Shown: positions 10,487-21,420, numbered from the stretch's first letter. The stretch: DNA of 64,000 bases from Cladophialophora immunda (GCF_000835495.1 NW_015622547.1:3224001-3288000); one strand, 5' to 3'. Made by a program: numbers and translations. Notes: a model not told the origin generated them from the letters alone.

Positions 10487-12085
10487 ATGGCATCCACCGT
10501 CGCCTCCGCCATCCGCCCAAGTCTGCGCGAAGCGTCCTCACGCCATCAATCCGGCAGCCCTCATACGCCTACCGGCCGTTTTGTCTCCTCCGCCCAATCT
10601 TCCCCGGGCTCGTACTCTTTTCGCGCCGAAGAGGATCCTATCATTATCGAACTAGACCCTCGTGGCCTCAGGGCCGGCTTTCAGGGCGAAAGTGGCCCCC
10701 AGTGTTTCATACCCTTCACCTCCCAGAGTTCCAGACGAGTGGGAGACTATCGCTCGTTTCTGCCAGGGTTCAGAAGACGCAGGCAAGATCTGGCATCGAA
10801 GAGTAAAGAGTATGAGCTGTGGAGAAATGATTTGAGAGATGTCGACTTGGGTCTGCTGGAAGATAAGCTGGAACGGGCAGTCCGAGAAGCGTACAACAAA
10901 TATCTGTTGGTGGATGCGGGCACGGCACGCTTGGTGCTGGTCTTGCCTTCGTTAGTACCTCATCCAGTATTGTCGACAGCGTTGACTCTGCTATTCGAGC
11001 GCTGGAAGTATTCTACGATCACTCTGTTACCCGCACCAACCATGTGCGTCGTTGGGGCGGGTTTGCGATCGGGTCTCGTTGTGGAGGTGGGTTGGGAAGA
11101 GACGGTGATCACGGCAATCTACGAGTATCGCGAAATACATGTCTGCCGGAGTGTTCGCGCCATGAAGGCTTTGACCATGAAGATTGGAGCACTGTTAGAG
11201 GATGTCAGAAAGGAACAGGACGAGTCAATCCGTGATTCTCTCGTGCTGGATTTTGACTTCGTCGAGGAGTTTGTGGATCGTGCTGGTGCCTGTCATGCAT
11301 TATTTCCAATTGCGAAAGATGATCTTTCAGAAAGGGCAAAGGCATTGAATCTTGAGGACCAAGGACATACCGATGTCTCCGGCGGTGACACGGCAAGCAT
11401 GGTGATCGACTGGCCAACGCATACGACGTCTCGCCCCATCACAGTCTCCAGACAGGCATTGCATGAAGCATCTCTCGACACCCTAGTTACACCAAAGACC
11501 GAAGAACACCGGGACGATCATGAACAATCCATTAGTCAACTTCTGTACACAACCCTTCTTGCCTTGTCATCGGATGTTCGCGGTATTTGTATGTCAAGGA
11601 TCATCTTCTTAGGCAGGGGTTCAGCTATGGCGGGTTTGTCACAACAGGCCCTAGACACGACCAATGCCATCATCTGCGAGCACGGATGGACGCCTGTCCG
11701 AGGGAAGCATACGAAGGTCAAGCGGACCGGCCTTGCAGAGCTTGCTCAAGCGAGAGCGGTTCCCCCTGATGCTCGACATGACATCAACCCTCCGGGAGCT
11801 GATGACTTTGTCGAGGCACGGCTCTTCAAGCAGAAATCAAGGGATGCGCACCAACGTGTTGCTCCCGTCCTGCAGCAGGTCGAATCTCTTGGACCTTGGA
11901 CTGGTGCGAGCCTTGTTGCCAGTTTGAAGGCGAAATCCTTTGTCGAAATCGAGAGGGAGAGATTCCTCTCTCACGGACTGGCTGGGGCACATCGTGATCT
12001 AGATCCTGGTGCTCTTCAACAACAGCGCAGCACAGCAACGAAAGGCAGCGAGAGAACGAGTTGGACATTGGCTGGATGGGGTTGA
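10487..12085 (+). CDS. divergent actin-related protein, Arp10/Arp11-like
   Basis: 532 aa, intronless. The frame extends upstream only through a TTG codon, so the ATG at 10487 (CAATGGCATCC) is used. After about 50 disordered Ser-rich residues, an actin-fold pattern is visible: IIIELDPRGLRAGFQGE as phosphate-1-like strands, YLLVDAGTARLVLVLPSL, LPAPTMCVVGAGLRSGLVVEVG (the phosphate-2 / Gly-rich segment in degraded form) and IIFLGRGSAMAGLSQ near the C-terminus. The usual DxGTG signature is poorly kept, as in dynactin pointed-end Arp10/Arp11 of filamentous fungi. An Arp10-type dynactin role is inferred from fold and length; another divergent Arp remains possible. Confidence 0.6.
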   Translation: MASTVASAIRPSLREASSRHQSGSPHTPTGRFVSSAQSSPGSYSFRAEEDPIIIELDPRGLRAGFQGESGPQCFIPFTSQSSRRVGDYRSFLPGFRRRRQDLASKSKEYELWRNDLRDVDLGLLEDKLERAVREAYNKYLLVDAGTARLVLVLPSLVPHPVLSTALTLLFERWKYSTITLLPAPTMCVVGAGLRSGLVVEVGWEETVITAIYEYREIHVCRSVRAMKALTMKIGALLEDVRKEQDESIRDSLVLDFDFVEEFVDRAGACHALFPIAKDDLSERAKALNLEDQGHTDVSGGDTASMVIDWPTHTTSRPITVSRQALHEASLDTLVTPKTEEHRDDHEQSISQLLYTTLLALSSDVRGICMSRIIFLGRGSAMAGLSQQALDTTNAIICEHGWTPVRGKHTKVKRTGLAELAQARAVPPDARHDINPPGADDFVEARLFKQKSRDAHQRVAPVLQQVESLGPWTGASLVASLKAKSFVEIERERFLSHGLAGAHRDLDPGALQQQRSTATKGSERTSWTLAGWG

Positions 12086-12945
12086 ACCAAGTATCTGGTG
12101 CACCATTGACCATCAGCGCCCTCGTTCCTCTCTTTCCTGGCACGGACGTGGTTGGGCGTTGCGGACGAATGTTGTTGTCATCGTTTCACTGCTTTATCGT
12201 CGGGGCGATGTATCTTTTCTGCCCGCCATCCAGACGATAGTGAAATGAGTAGACAAAACATTCCTTCATCTGCCTAACGCCGTGTACTACCTTCTTTGTA
12301 TCGGGATGCCAACAAACAATCCTAGCTTCGCCTTCTCTTATGGGTCCCTGTTCCTCCCCTGCAGTGTTTTCGATAGTGTCACCACCACAGTACACAGAGG
12401 CTCCTTCCCGACTCTTCTCGAATCGTTGTCGGACAGGACAGACAATCTTCCCTCTGAAATTGTGGCCACCGGTGTCCCAAGGCCAAATATTGCTACCAAT
12501 CACCTTCTGTGAGTGATGTTGCCTTTAATGCCCTGGTCGAGAACAGCCCGACTTGTGAGGTCTCTCTGGCCTCCGATGGCAGATGGCACTGATACGCCCT
12601 CCTGGAGCATGACCTTGTGCTTTGTAGGAAGGGTGTTGTCTCGTGCACGTGCTCTGAGATAGAAGGGCGTCCGCCGACACGCACCCCATCAGCACCAATG
12701 ATGGCGACGTCCGCCGCCCTCCCAGGCCTTGTGCTTGAAACTGACAGACTCAACGAGGACGTCACCGCCATCATCTCTGACTTGTTCTGTTGCGGCAAGC
12801 GCTGATCTTAAGCAGACCTCCAGATGAATCCGAGTGGAACGCCATTCACCCAAGATTTCCTGTCCAAAACAGATTCAAAACAAAAAATCAACAGCGACTC
12901 ATCCCACAACCACACCACGCCCGCTCTCAAATCACACATCCAAAC
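12086..12945. other. intergenic; possible minor minus-strand coding sequence
   Basis: About 860 bp after the actin-related gene. On the minus strand there is an ATG-started frame from 12774 (about 92 codons) and a further frame at 12186-12503 rich in Trp and Gly, with a plausible donor between them. I could not build a convincing spliced protein or recognise a family. I leave it uncalled but note that a small minus-strand gene here is possible. Confidence 0.3.
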
Positions 12946-13500
12946 ATGTCTTCTTCCACCGAGAATCTGCACAGCGGCGACGGCGAGGGGGAGCAGCACC
13001 ACTCCAGCAACAGCCTGAGCAGCATCAAGTCGGTGTTCTCGTCGCTGAAGCGTGCCGCCACCAACGACAGCAAGAACAGCGACGCGTCGAGCGACTCCAA
13101 GTACGACCCGCTCACCGTCCAGCCGGACGCGCTGCCCGACAACCGCAGCGACATCGAGGGCCTGCTCAACCGCCAGCTCAGCGCGCTCGACCACCTGCGC
13201 CGCACCGTAGTGGCCCGCAACCAGGAGATCAAGGACTACTGCTCCCGCGCGGCGTACTACTACAACCTGCGCCCGCGCGTGGCCCCGTCGTTCCTGCGCC
13301 AGCTCGACATCGAGATCCACGTGCTCCGCCAGCAGCGCAATGGGTTCCAGGCCCTCGTGGACATGCGGCACAACGAGATCGTGCGCATGGCCGAACACCG
13401 CAAGAAGCTGGACGCCGCGCAGGGCCTGGACTGCACCGTCTATGACATGTACCTCAATTTCCGCCGCGTGTCCGAGTGGGAACAGCTTTTCTCGATTTGA
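12946..13500 (+). CDS. hypothetical 184-aa helical protein, extreme GC3
   Basis: The ATG at 12946 has good context (CAAACATGTC) and the protein is 184 aa, intronless. The N-terminal 60 residues are polar and disordered; residues about 65-170 are predicted helical by eye (LLNRQLSALDHLRRTVVARNQ, then LRQLDIEIHVLRQQRNGF), compatible with a coiled coil. There is no signal peptide or membrane segment and no family I recognise. Almost every third codon position is G or C, unlike both neighbours. This also leaves a long antisense frame of no significance. The codon bias and helical heptads argue that the gene is real and perhaps highly expressed. Confidence 0.7.
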   Translation: MSSSTENLHSGDGEGEQHHSSNSLSSIKSVFSSLKRAATNDSKNSDASSDSKYDPLTVQPDALPDNRSDIEGLLNRQLSALDHLRRTVVARNQEIKDYCSRAAYYYNLRPRVAPSFLRQLDIEIHVLRQQRNGFQALVDMRHNEIVRMAEHRKKLDAAQGLDCTVYDMYLNFRRVSEWEQLFSI

Positions 13501-14330
13501 CGGCGGTTTCAACACGACAGTGAGAGACAAGCGACAAGTGGTCAAGAATATGAGCAGCGCACTGTGGGAGACAATGTCGAATTCACCACAAGAAAACAAT
13601 CACATGGAATATTATTGGTCAGCCTTTCTTTTCCCGAGTCAGCAGGCACCGAGACGATATGGGCGGGCTGTGAGAAAGGTTCTGAATCACAACTTCACGA
13701 CTGACATCAATAACACGTGGCGAGGGAGATGAACTGGCTTTGGGATAGTGCTCGCACAAGGATATGTCAAGTCCCTGGATACGGAATGGAATGGAACGGG
13801 CTGAAACGAACAGACATACAGACCGTGTATTGTTGATGACTGACTGGACTGAGATTGGGATATCGGGATTCGACTTCAAATCACGGGGATGTGCATATTG
13901 GCGTGTGCACTGCGCTCGAAGGGGCATTACACAGCTTAACTGAGTTCCAGAGATAGCGCGCATGCTACGTATCACGGGTCGAATAACATTCGAATGAATG
14001 GTTGAGCGATTGATTGATTGATTTGGCTTCCTTTTTGTGCTGATGATTTCCTGCATGTCATCTTTTCTGGGAGACCCTGCGGCCAGAGGTTGAGACTCCG
14101 ATCATGCCCACTTGCTATATACAGGCATGGTGGCCACGGCGGAGAGAACACTCGACCTATAGAAGCAGGATGTCCCTCGCCTCGCCATTTTCCTCCACTC
14201 ATACATGTACCTACATCCCGCCTCCGTCGCTCTTCCATCCCAGCCACAGTCCCCTTCCCGCGTCCGCGCCCGAAGTGCAGAGCACCACTTACGTATGTGC
14301 CCTATGTACCCTAGGTATAAAGGTAGGTGT
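13501..14330. other. intergenic, convergent 3' flanks
   Basis: About 830 bp between the stop of the 184-aa gene (plus) and the stop of the dioxygenase gene (minus). Only 3' flanks are expected here and no credible frame is seen. A CTAGGTATAAAGGTAGGTG patch lies at about 14310-14328, related to the CTAGGTA repeats seen elsewhere in the window. Confidence 0.5.
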
Positions 14331-15842
14331 CTAGACGTCGACGAGACCCAAGCCGCGGCACTTTGCGCGGAAATCGTCCATGCCGACGTACGCGCCGCAG
14401 ACGCGGCGCTTGCCCTCGAAGCCCAGGCGGCCGTGCAGGACGCGCCAGTTGTCGAAGATGACGGGCTCGCCGGGCCGCAGCATCACGGTGACGAGGAACT
14501 CGGGGCTCTCGAGGATGCGGCTCCACTCGCGCGCCGCGGCGTACCACGCCTTCAGGGCCGTGTGGTTCGGGAACGGCGGCGCCGACGCCGACGTGGGCGG
14601 CACCCGGTCCAGGTTGTTCCATCGGATCTGGACCAGCGAGGTCGGGGTCGGGCCTTGGTGCAGGCCCGGCGGCGCCGAGTGCACGAGCACGGGATATCCC
14701 TGGGGCGAGGCGGCCGTGTTGTAGAATTCGCCTGCCGGCGAGCCCAGTGCGGCCGACGTGACTGGGTAGGTGCTGAGCGCGCGGTAGTGCTGGGGGAAGG
14801 TCTGGTATAGGTGCGCGGCGGCCGCGAAGCCGTCGACGAAGGTCGATTCGCCGCCCTTGTCGGCGGGGGTCAGGCAGTGGAAGAGCTGCAGCCCCGCCGG
14901 GTCGGTGAAGTAGGTCGTGTCGGTGTGTGGTGGGAGATAGTCGTCCGTGTACGCGGTGTCGATTGGGTTGGGTTCCGAGGTAAAGTCCCAGAAGCCGCCG
15001 TAGTGCGTAGGTCGGATGTGCGAGATGCGTTCGACGAGGGACTGCGTTGCGCTTGGGGTGGGTGGAGTGGAAGGGATGAAGCACAGGCCGTAGGTGTGGA
15101 TTGATTCGAGAAATTGTGTGAGGCCCACCGTGGACGAGTCGTCCATGATTGACGGGTAGGGGACTCTGGGCAGTGATGTGGACGAAGGAGGGACATGTGT
15201 CCATTTCCTCTTGGGGGGCGCTGAAGCAGCAGCCTTGTTGGTGGCTTGTATAAAAGGGGGATGAGTCTGGAGCCATTCCCACGGGTACACGCTCCTGTGT
15301 CTCCCTTTCCCGCCCGGAGCAGATATGGCGTCTGCACTTGCAGATCCTGATGTCGCCGTCGCCGTCTCTAGCCAGGTGACTTCCAATCCCTCCGGTGTGG
15401 ACTGCACACTTGAGACCTTGATCTCCGGGTCAATGGCAAAAGTGTCAATTAGCCGCTGATGCGTGCTGGGATGCTGACATTCCGGGCAGGGACAGTGGTC
15501 TCGCAGCCAGAAGGACGGATAGCGCAGTGCGACGCCCGTGTTGAAGTCAACGATGAGTTCTTGGTTTGTCATGTCGTTGACGAGGACGCGTGGGAGGGCG
15601 GCGCTGCTTGACATTGGCGCCGATGTGCTTTGATGTCGGCGGCACAACGAGGCTGTGGGGACTTGACACGGTCGGCTTGTGTTTTGCCAGGGTGAATTCT
15701 TCACCGATGCACATATTGTTGCTCTCGAACATGCTCCCGCCGCTGTCGTGAGATGCCTCAAGCCATGCCTGGCGCGTCCATTCCGTTGAAACGGAGTCCT
15801 GGGGACATTGTGGAGAGTTGTGGAAATCCGGGCCTTCATCAT
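14331..15842 (-). CDS. gamma-butyrobetaine hydroxylase-like Fe(II)/2OG dioxygenase
   Basis: 503 aa, intronless. The first 76 residues contain no Asp or Glu and many Arg, Ser and Thr, ending CRRHQSTSAP: a strong mitochondrial presequence. Residues about 83-160 form the GBBH-like N-terminal zinc domain with Cys117, Cys119 and Cys122. The TauD/TfdA catalytic domain follows, with iron ligands His306 and Asp308 (PPHTDTTYF) and His470 (WRVLHGRLGF) and the 2OG-binding Arg nearby (GKRRVCGAY). Family role: last step of carnitine biosynthesis (gamma-butyrobetaine to L-carnitine); trimethyllysine dioxygenase is the alternative. An in-frame Met77 (15614) would give a product without the presequence. GC3 is high. 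Confidence 0.82.
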   Translation of the reverse strand: MMKARISTTLHNVPRTPFQRNGRARHGLRHLTTAAGACSRATICASVKNSPWQNTSRPCQVPTASLCRRHQSTSAPMSSSAALPRVLVNDMTNQELIVDFNTGVALRYPSFWLRDHCPCPECQHPSTHQRLIDTFAIDPEIKVSSVQSTPEGLEVTWLETATATSGSASADAISAPGGKGRHRSVYPWEWLQTHPPFIQATNKAAASAPPKRKWTHVPPSSTSLPRVPYPSIMDDSSTVGLTQFLESIHTYGLCFIPSTPPTPSATQSLVERISHIRPTHYGGFWDFTSEPNPIDTAYTDDYLPPHTDTTYFTDPAGLQLFHCLTPADKGGESTFVDGFAAAAHLYQTFPQHYRALSTYPVTSAALGSPAGEFYNTAASPQGYPVLVHSAPPGLHQGPTPTSLVQIRWNNLDRVPPTSASAPPFPNHTALKAWYAAAREWSRILESPEFLVTVMLRPGEPVIFDNWRVLHGRLGFEGKRRVCGAYVGMDDFRAKCRGLGLVDV

Positions 15843-16615
15843 ATATCGGTCCCTGAGGCTCCCCTATCTTGCGATCTGGAACAACGTCCTAGGTAGATAG
15901 ATGGGCAACGAGGATCTCTCTTCAGTCTCTGGATCTATTCAGATGCAGATGGCACAGAGCAGTGACCCGTCACGAACAGAGAGATGGAGAGTTGATGTTG
16001 GTTACGGCAAAACTGCCTCTTCTGGCCAAAGTCTGGGCGTCTGGGCAGCCGCACGAGGCTCTCATTATTATGTAAATGCTTCTCGTACTTGGTCGCCACT
16101 CGTGGCACCAACAACGAACTCACCTCTCATGATTCTTTTCATCCTCGAGGAAAACGATGAACGCCGTCATGGAAGACGCTGCGACAGACGGCCATGGAAC
16201 AGATATCGCTGTGTCATGACAACTCTACGATGACCAAGCTGAGCCACCCCGGAGGCTTGTCTCGAAGCGTCGACCTCTCTACGAGTAGATGGACAGGCTC
16301 GAAGCAATCAGCGTCCATGGAGCTGATCTGAGACGCTAGAGGCTCGTGTCTCTTGAGCCCTAAACACTCCTGGATCATGACCCATCGCGGTAAATTGCCA
16401 GGCTCGCCTGTAACGTGCTTATCTTTTGCTAGGCCCAAGGGTGGAAAAACAGCTCCCTTATCAACCAAATTCTATTGGTGAGTGACGAGCCTTTTTCATC
16501 TTGCATCATCGCTGAAAGATCGGCTTGCCATATACATGTTTCTTAAAAGAGCATAACATGTGTGTGAATCCGCACCTTTTGCTTTTCATTCAACCCGTGC
16601 CCTGTCTGAGCTACA
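15843..16615. promoter_or_regulatory. divergent intergenic region, dioxygenase and APC transporter
   Basis: About 770 bp between two divergent starts. It contains a CTAGGTAGATAG patch at about 15889-15900. No coding potential was found. Confidence 0.5.
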
Positions 16616-18722
16616 ATGGAGCATGAAAAAGTCGCCAACGACCATCCGGGGGTTGCCAGAGGGTCGGTAGCACCCGATGCAAGGCGCCGCTCAAGTCTCG
16701 TCGACGTACGAGATGATGATCTCATCAACGTCTCTGGCCATAAACAAGAGCTCGACCGGCTGTTCAGCTCCTTCAGCGTCGTGTCGACAGCCATCACCAC
16801 CGGCAATGTCTGGATCGCCCTGGCCGGGACCATCGCGGTGGCGATTTTCAACGGCGGCCCCACCGGCATCATCTACGAATTCATCGTCGTCTCCTTCTTC
16901 TACTGGTTCATCGCAGCCAGCGTGGCCGAGCTCGCATCTGCCATTCCTTCTTCTGCCGGAGTCTATCATTGGGCCACCGTCACCGCTGGTCCTCGCTATG
17001 GTCGGATATGTGGATACCTGGCGGGATGGTGGAATTTCTTTGCCTGGATCTTCGCCACGGCGGTGACCTTGCAGATCACGGCAGCCATCATCATCACCAT
17101 GGCCCAGCTCAACGCGTCCAACTACGAGTACCAGCGATGGCAGGTCTTTGTGGTTTTCCTGTTCTGTGCCTGGCTTTTCGCGGCGGTGGTACTGTTCTTC
17201 AACAAGGCCATCCCCCTGCTCGAACAGATTGGAGGCTTCTTCATCATTGCTGGGTTTTTGATCACGGTGATTGTCTCGGCGGTTATGCCGCATGTGCAGC
17301 ACAGAGAATATGCGACTTCTCATCAAGTGTGGGATTCGTTCACCAATTTGACAGGGTACAGTAGCTCAGGGTTTGCATTTCTGCTGGGAATGCTGAACGG
17401 CGCGTTTGCTGTGGGCGTGCCCGACCTTACGAGCCATCTGGCGGAAGAGATGCAAAAGTAAGTACCGATCACATTGCGATCAGAGAGTTCCTCCACTGAC
17501 GAAAGTTCAAAAGTCCAAGCAGGAATATTCCGATGGCAGTGTAAGACCGCACCATCTCTCTCCATACGACTCTCCGTTTTCACCTGTAACTAAACCGATT
17601 CTAGGCTCTGGCAATACATCGTCGGCTTCCTGACTGGGCTGCTGTTTCTAATCGCAGTTCTCTATGGCCTGACCGATCTCGACAGCCTGTTCGACACGGG
17701 ATACGTCTTCCCGCTGGGCGAAATCTACCGACAAGGCACAGGGACCAGCGCGGGGGCCATTGGACTTCTCTTCCTTGTCCTCGCGCCTACCACAATTGCG
17801 TGCATGGGATGTTATTTGACGGCCTCCAGAGTAAGTCGCGCCAATCATATCGCGATCTCCTCTCTTTAGAGGCGGTCCAATCTCACAGCGACCTAGATAT
17901 TCTGGACCCTGGCCCGTGATCGCGCCACGCCTTTCGCGAGCTTCTTCTCTAAGGTCTCGCCGCGCCTGAAAGTCCCTGCGAACTCGATTGTTCTGTGTGC
18001 GGTCATTTGCACGATTCTGGGATGGTAGGTACCTTTACGGAGAAAAGAAGCCTTCTTTCCCCCCTCTTTCGCCGCGTCAATCGCGAGACTTCCCTTGGCT
18101 AACACCTTCCAGTATCTACGTAGGCAATCTGACGGCCTTTAATGCTTTCACCAGCTCTTACATCGTCCGTAAGTATCGCACCGACCGGCCTCCTTCTCGG
18201 GAGCTTTATGGGTCATCGCAAAAGCCCGTTTCTGACCTCTTAGCAGTCTCCATGGCTTCATACCTCTCGGCGATACTGCCGAATCTGCTGTCCAGGCGAA
18301 CCAAGGTCGTCCCAGGCCGGTTCTGGATGCCCGGCGCGGTCGGACTCGCGGTCAACGCGGTGTCGTGCCTGTTCATGATGGCGTTTATTGTCATTTTCTG
18401 CTTTCCGGTGCGTTTTCCCCCTGCTCCCCTGTTGGGTGTTTGATGATGGAGATAAGGATGCTTACCGCGCGGAATGCAGTTCGCCATGCCCGTCGACGCT
18501 GAGACGATGAGTAAGTTGCCTTTTGGTTCTCCCTCTCCGAAAAGAAGGTGGTGTGCTGATCTTGGCATAGACTACACGTGCGTCATTTTCGGAGGACTGA
18601 CCCTCATCATGGGCACTTTCTACCTGCTTCTGAGAGGCAAATATGACGGGCCCCAAGTGATCATGCTCGGCAGAAGCGTGGAGATGACGGCGCAGGAATA
18701 CAGAAACTCCATCGCCGCGTGA
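16616..18722 (+). CDS. APC-superfamily amino acid / choline-type permease
   Basis: Eight exons: 16616..17457, 17514..17540, 17605..17830, 17897..18024, 18113..18168, 18247..18407, 18480..18510, 18571..18722; 540 aa, all junctions in phase. About twelve hydrophobic segments begin near residue 55. The order of conserved parts fits fungal GABA/choline-type permeases (Uga4/Hnm1 group): [13 protein letters not shown] in TM2, [29 protein letters not shown], then [18 protein letters not shown], which is restored only when the 27-nt second exon is included. The C-terminus ends in YTCVIFGG and a [13 protein letters not shown] helix. It is a plasma-membrane proton symporter by family; the substrate (GABA, choline or another amine) cannot be read. 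The acceptor of exon 6 could be three bases earlier. Confidence 0.85.
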
Positions 18723-19194
18723 AGGCGGGCACGGCACAACAAGGACGCTATCAGGTCAATCTACCCTGACGTTACAAAGCCATTTCATGTCCCAGAGCCC
18801 AGAGTTCTCAGAGTTCAACCCAGTCTGTACATTCTTTTCCGCATGATCGAAGTCTGCGCCATTTCGCAGCCAATGTCCAAAAGAGGCATAATTTGGATTG
18901 ACGATTCCTTTGTTCTTCCGACCAAGATAATGGTTTTATTGTTGCAACCCCAATCACTGAGTACTTTCTTCGTTGTTTCAGAGGCGGGTGTTTCTTTGTC
19001 GGAGCCAAAGATGGGTGTCCTTTGTTTCTATATTTGGCCGAGCAGCGATATCGATAAAGTCTCATGTTGTATCTTTTTGCACATATACCTTTGATCAGAT
19101 TTGTACAGATATTCTCCATTCAGTTCTCACGTCCCTTCTTGCTACTGGTTTCATTAGCTGTTTGCCTTTTTCTTATTCGACTATTTTGCTATAC
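18723..19194. other. intergenic between permease and hypothetical gene
   Basis: About 470 bp, AT-richer than its surroundings, containing the permease 3' flank and the promoter of the next plus-strand gene. The frame that runs into the next gene starts from TTG, so it is not treated as coding. Confidence 0.45.
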
Positions 19195-20280
19195 ATGAGC
19201 GCTCCTAGACAATCTTCGCCGTTATCGGCGGGTCTGGAAGCATCCTGTCCAATCCTTCAATCATTGCGCGATACATCCGATATCAAGGCACAAGGCGCGG
19301 CGTCGGACAGAGTGTCGCGGATGGACACCATTCAAGAAGAATCCACGGAGCCGGAAGATGACTTCTGTCTGCCATGCTTGCATGCGCCTTTGGCCGCCGT
19401 TGAGGCGACTTCAGAAGACAGCACCGGCCGCATTGATCAGGTCGAAGCAATTCCCGAATATGTTTTGAAGATCCGAGAAGCTATAAGGCTGCAGGGTCAG
19501 CGGCTGCAAGAGACACAACTGGAGAGCGAACAACCAGAGAGGCGTGAGAGTGAAAATGAGAAGCTGGACTTCCACATCAAAGTTGGCGGCAACAGGAGGC
19601 GGACGTCGTTGCTCTCAGGCGCAAGGGAGCGTGGAAGGAATGTGGTATCCGACATCAAGTCCCGGACCAGGAGGCTGTCGACCGTTCTGCCGGGGGGAAC
19701 AAAGCGTGATGCTCCAGTGGTTGAGGTGGCATCGGAGGAGCAGAAGCGCAGGTCGTCTCTCCCAGGCGTGGAAAGAACAGAGCGGGTCTCTGCCCTCACA
19801 TCTCAACGAAGGAGAATATCCGCCATCTTTTCTCCCATGCTGACGAAGTTGCCCGAACAAGTCAGAGAAAAGCCGAAAATCAAGAGCAAAAACGGTACAC
19901 CGAAGTACAGTTCTGTGGGAGGTGAATGCACAAGAACCAAACATGCCACCATTGTGGAGGAAGTGCATGCCGGCGATGGCGATGGCGATGACACTGACGA
20001 CGGCAGCGACAACGACAGCGAGGTTGTGGGCCTCCTCTCGCTCAAACCGTCAGCCTCATCTCGACCGGAAAGTTTCGATGCGTCCCATTTCTACACGCCA
20101 ATGGTTCCGTCTGGCTCAGGCGGAGATTATGAATACCGCCTTCATAGGTCAAGGTTCAAGCATACTTTTGATTTTTCAAAGAAGCTGGCGTCGAAGAGTG
20201 TCAGGGAGGTCAGATACAACGTCGGGAATGTTCTGAACGCACGAAGGAGGGGCGGTGGATGGTCGAAACTCAAGAATTGA
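19195..20280 (+). CDS. hypothetical basic, Ser/Arg-rich protein
   Basis: 361 aa, intronless; ATG at 19195 (TACATGAGC). No catalytic domain or membrane segment is visible. It has an acidic-aromatic stretch near residues 50-65 (EPEDDFCLPCLHAPL), a long central Arg/Ser-rich region with repeated RRRTS/RRSSLPG-like patches that look like basophilic-kinase phosphosites, an acidic Gly/Asp run (GDGDGDDTDDGSDNDS, about residues 258-275) and a basic C-terminal tail. I do not recognise the family. Length and steady codon use suggest a real gene; disorder would suit a regulatory or scaffold protein. Confidence 0.55.
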   Translation: MSAPRQSSPLSAGLEASCPILQSLRDTSDIKAQGAASDRVSRMDTIQEESTEPEDDFCLPCLHAPLAAVEATSEDSTGRIDQVEAIPEYVLKIREAIRLQGQRLQETQLESEQPERRESENEKLDFHIKVGGNRRRTSLLSGARERGRNVVSDIKSRTRRLSTVLPGGTKRDAPVVEVASEEQKRRSSLPGVERTERVSALTSQRRRISAIFSPMLTKLPEQVREKPKIKSKNGTPKYSSVGGECTRTKHATIVEEVHAGDGDGDDTDDGSDNDSEVVGLLSLKPSASSRPESFDASHFYTPMVPSGSGGDYEYRLHRSRFKHTFDFSKKLASKSVREVRYNVGNVLNARRRGGGWSKLKN

Positions 20281-21420
20281 TTATCAACAGATGCCGGCCG
20301 AGACAGGTCAACTAAGCAAGATGAACACCGAACCCCTAATGCTTATCTGGCCTTGCTTGTTAGAATCCATTGGATCTCATGAAAGTGTTTCGTAGCGGTG
20401 TAGGTAGTATCGTATCGCGACAACTTCGGTGCGTTATGACGGAGCATGCTGAGGGGGTGGTAGTTATTGTTAGTTTGCATGTTCAGTAGAAGAAGGCTCA
20501 ACAGGTATACATTGCAAACTCTGTGCCACCTTGCAGGCTGACCAAGCGCGTGCCGCTGTGTGTTCCTCATGGTGATTCGCTTGTGTTATCCAATGTTCAT
20601 GCCCGCCTTTCGGGAATCTCAATTCATATCCGATCTCTTTGAGCTTGACTGGGGGACTCTGTGGCCACTGGCATGCGCCTCTTTGGAGCGGCACACATCC
20701 CACGTCACCGATATCCCGAAGCACTCTAAGAGGCACGGATCGTGAGTTGGTGTGTATGGTCGCACCCTGCTAAACGGGCTAGGCATTTTCCCGAAATGTG
20801 TCGTGGCTGAACTGAACCCTGTGCCCGCCCATAGCATTTACCTAATCGGCGTTGCTAATGAAACGCTGCGGCTGGAAAGGATAGACGAGGAAAATACGAG
20901 GAAACGAGGGAGGGGAGTGATTCGTCCGCTAGTCCCCGAGACGGCTCGAGGAGGTGTTGTTCGCTCTTCTCTCGTGTCGTAGCGATAGGGATTCTCAGCA
21001 GAGCTGCCACAAACGGTCTGCTCATCCAACAGGGGCCCTTTGCTGTCGGGCTTCCGCTTGTAAAGAGAAGTTCAGCATCGTCAAGGAGAGCTTTTGTAAG
21101 GGTTGGTTTGGGCTCGTGGTGGGCAGTACGAACTGGGTTTGTGCTCGTTCTTGGCAGCAGCTCGGTGCGGAAGCCTCTTTTGAAAAGGCCTCATCCTCCT
21201 CGCCGTCTCGCTGTTTCTTCCCACCTCGTCGACCCAATGATGAGATCGATCCCCGGTCAAGCCATCCGTGGCCATCCTCAGCGGATCACAGCTCCTCCGA
21301 TGCAAGGGCCCTTCCAGCATGCGATCAGAATCCCTCGATGCTCCAGCACAATCCCCAGCACATATTAATCAAATCGTCTTTGTCATCAGCCAGCTTGCGT
21401 GACATGGATGGCCTCAAGAT
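20281..21420. other. intergenic, no gene recognised
   Basis: About 1.1 kb between two plus-strand genes. Short frames exist on both strands, but none has a domain, a good start context and steady codon use together. It probably contains the 3' end of the 361-aa gene and the 5' leader and promoter of the next gene. Confidence 0.45.

Noticed and set aside
12808..13599. 263-codon minus-strand frame opposite the 184-aa gene
   Set aside because: It is the GC3-driven antisense shadow of the plus-strand gene; the translation is a Val/Ala/Arg/Leu-rich low-complexity string and lacks a domain.
14311..15282. 323-codon minus-strand frame overlapping the dioxygenase
   Set aside because: Alternate frame of the dioxygenase; Pro/Arg/His-rich with no motif, while the other frame has a complete active site.
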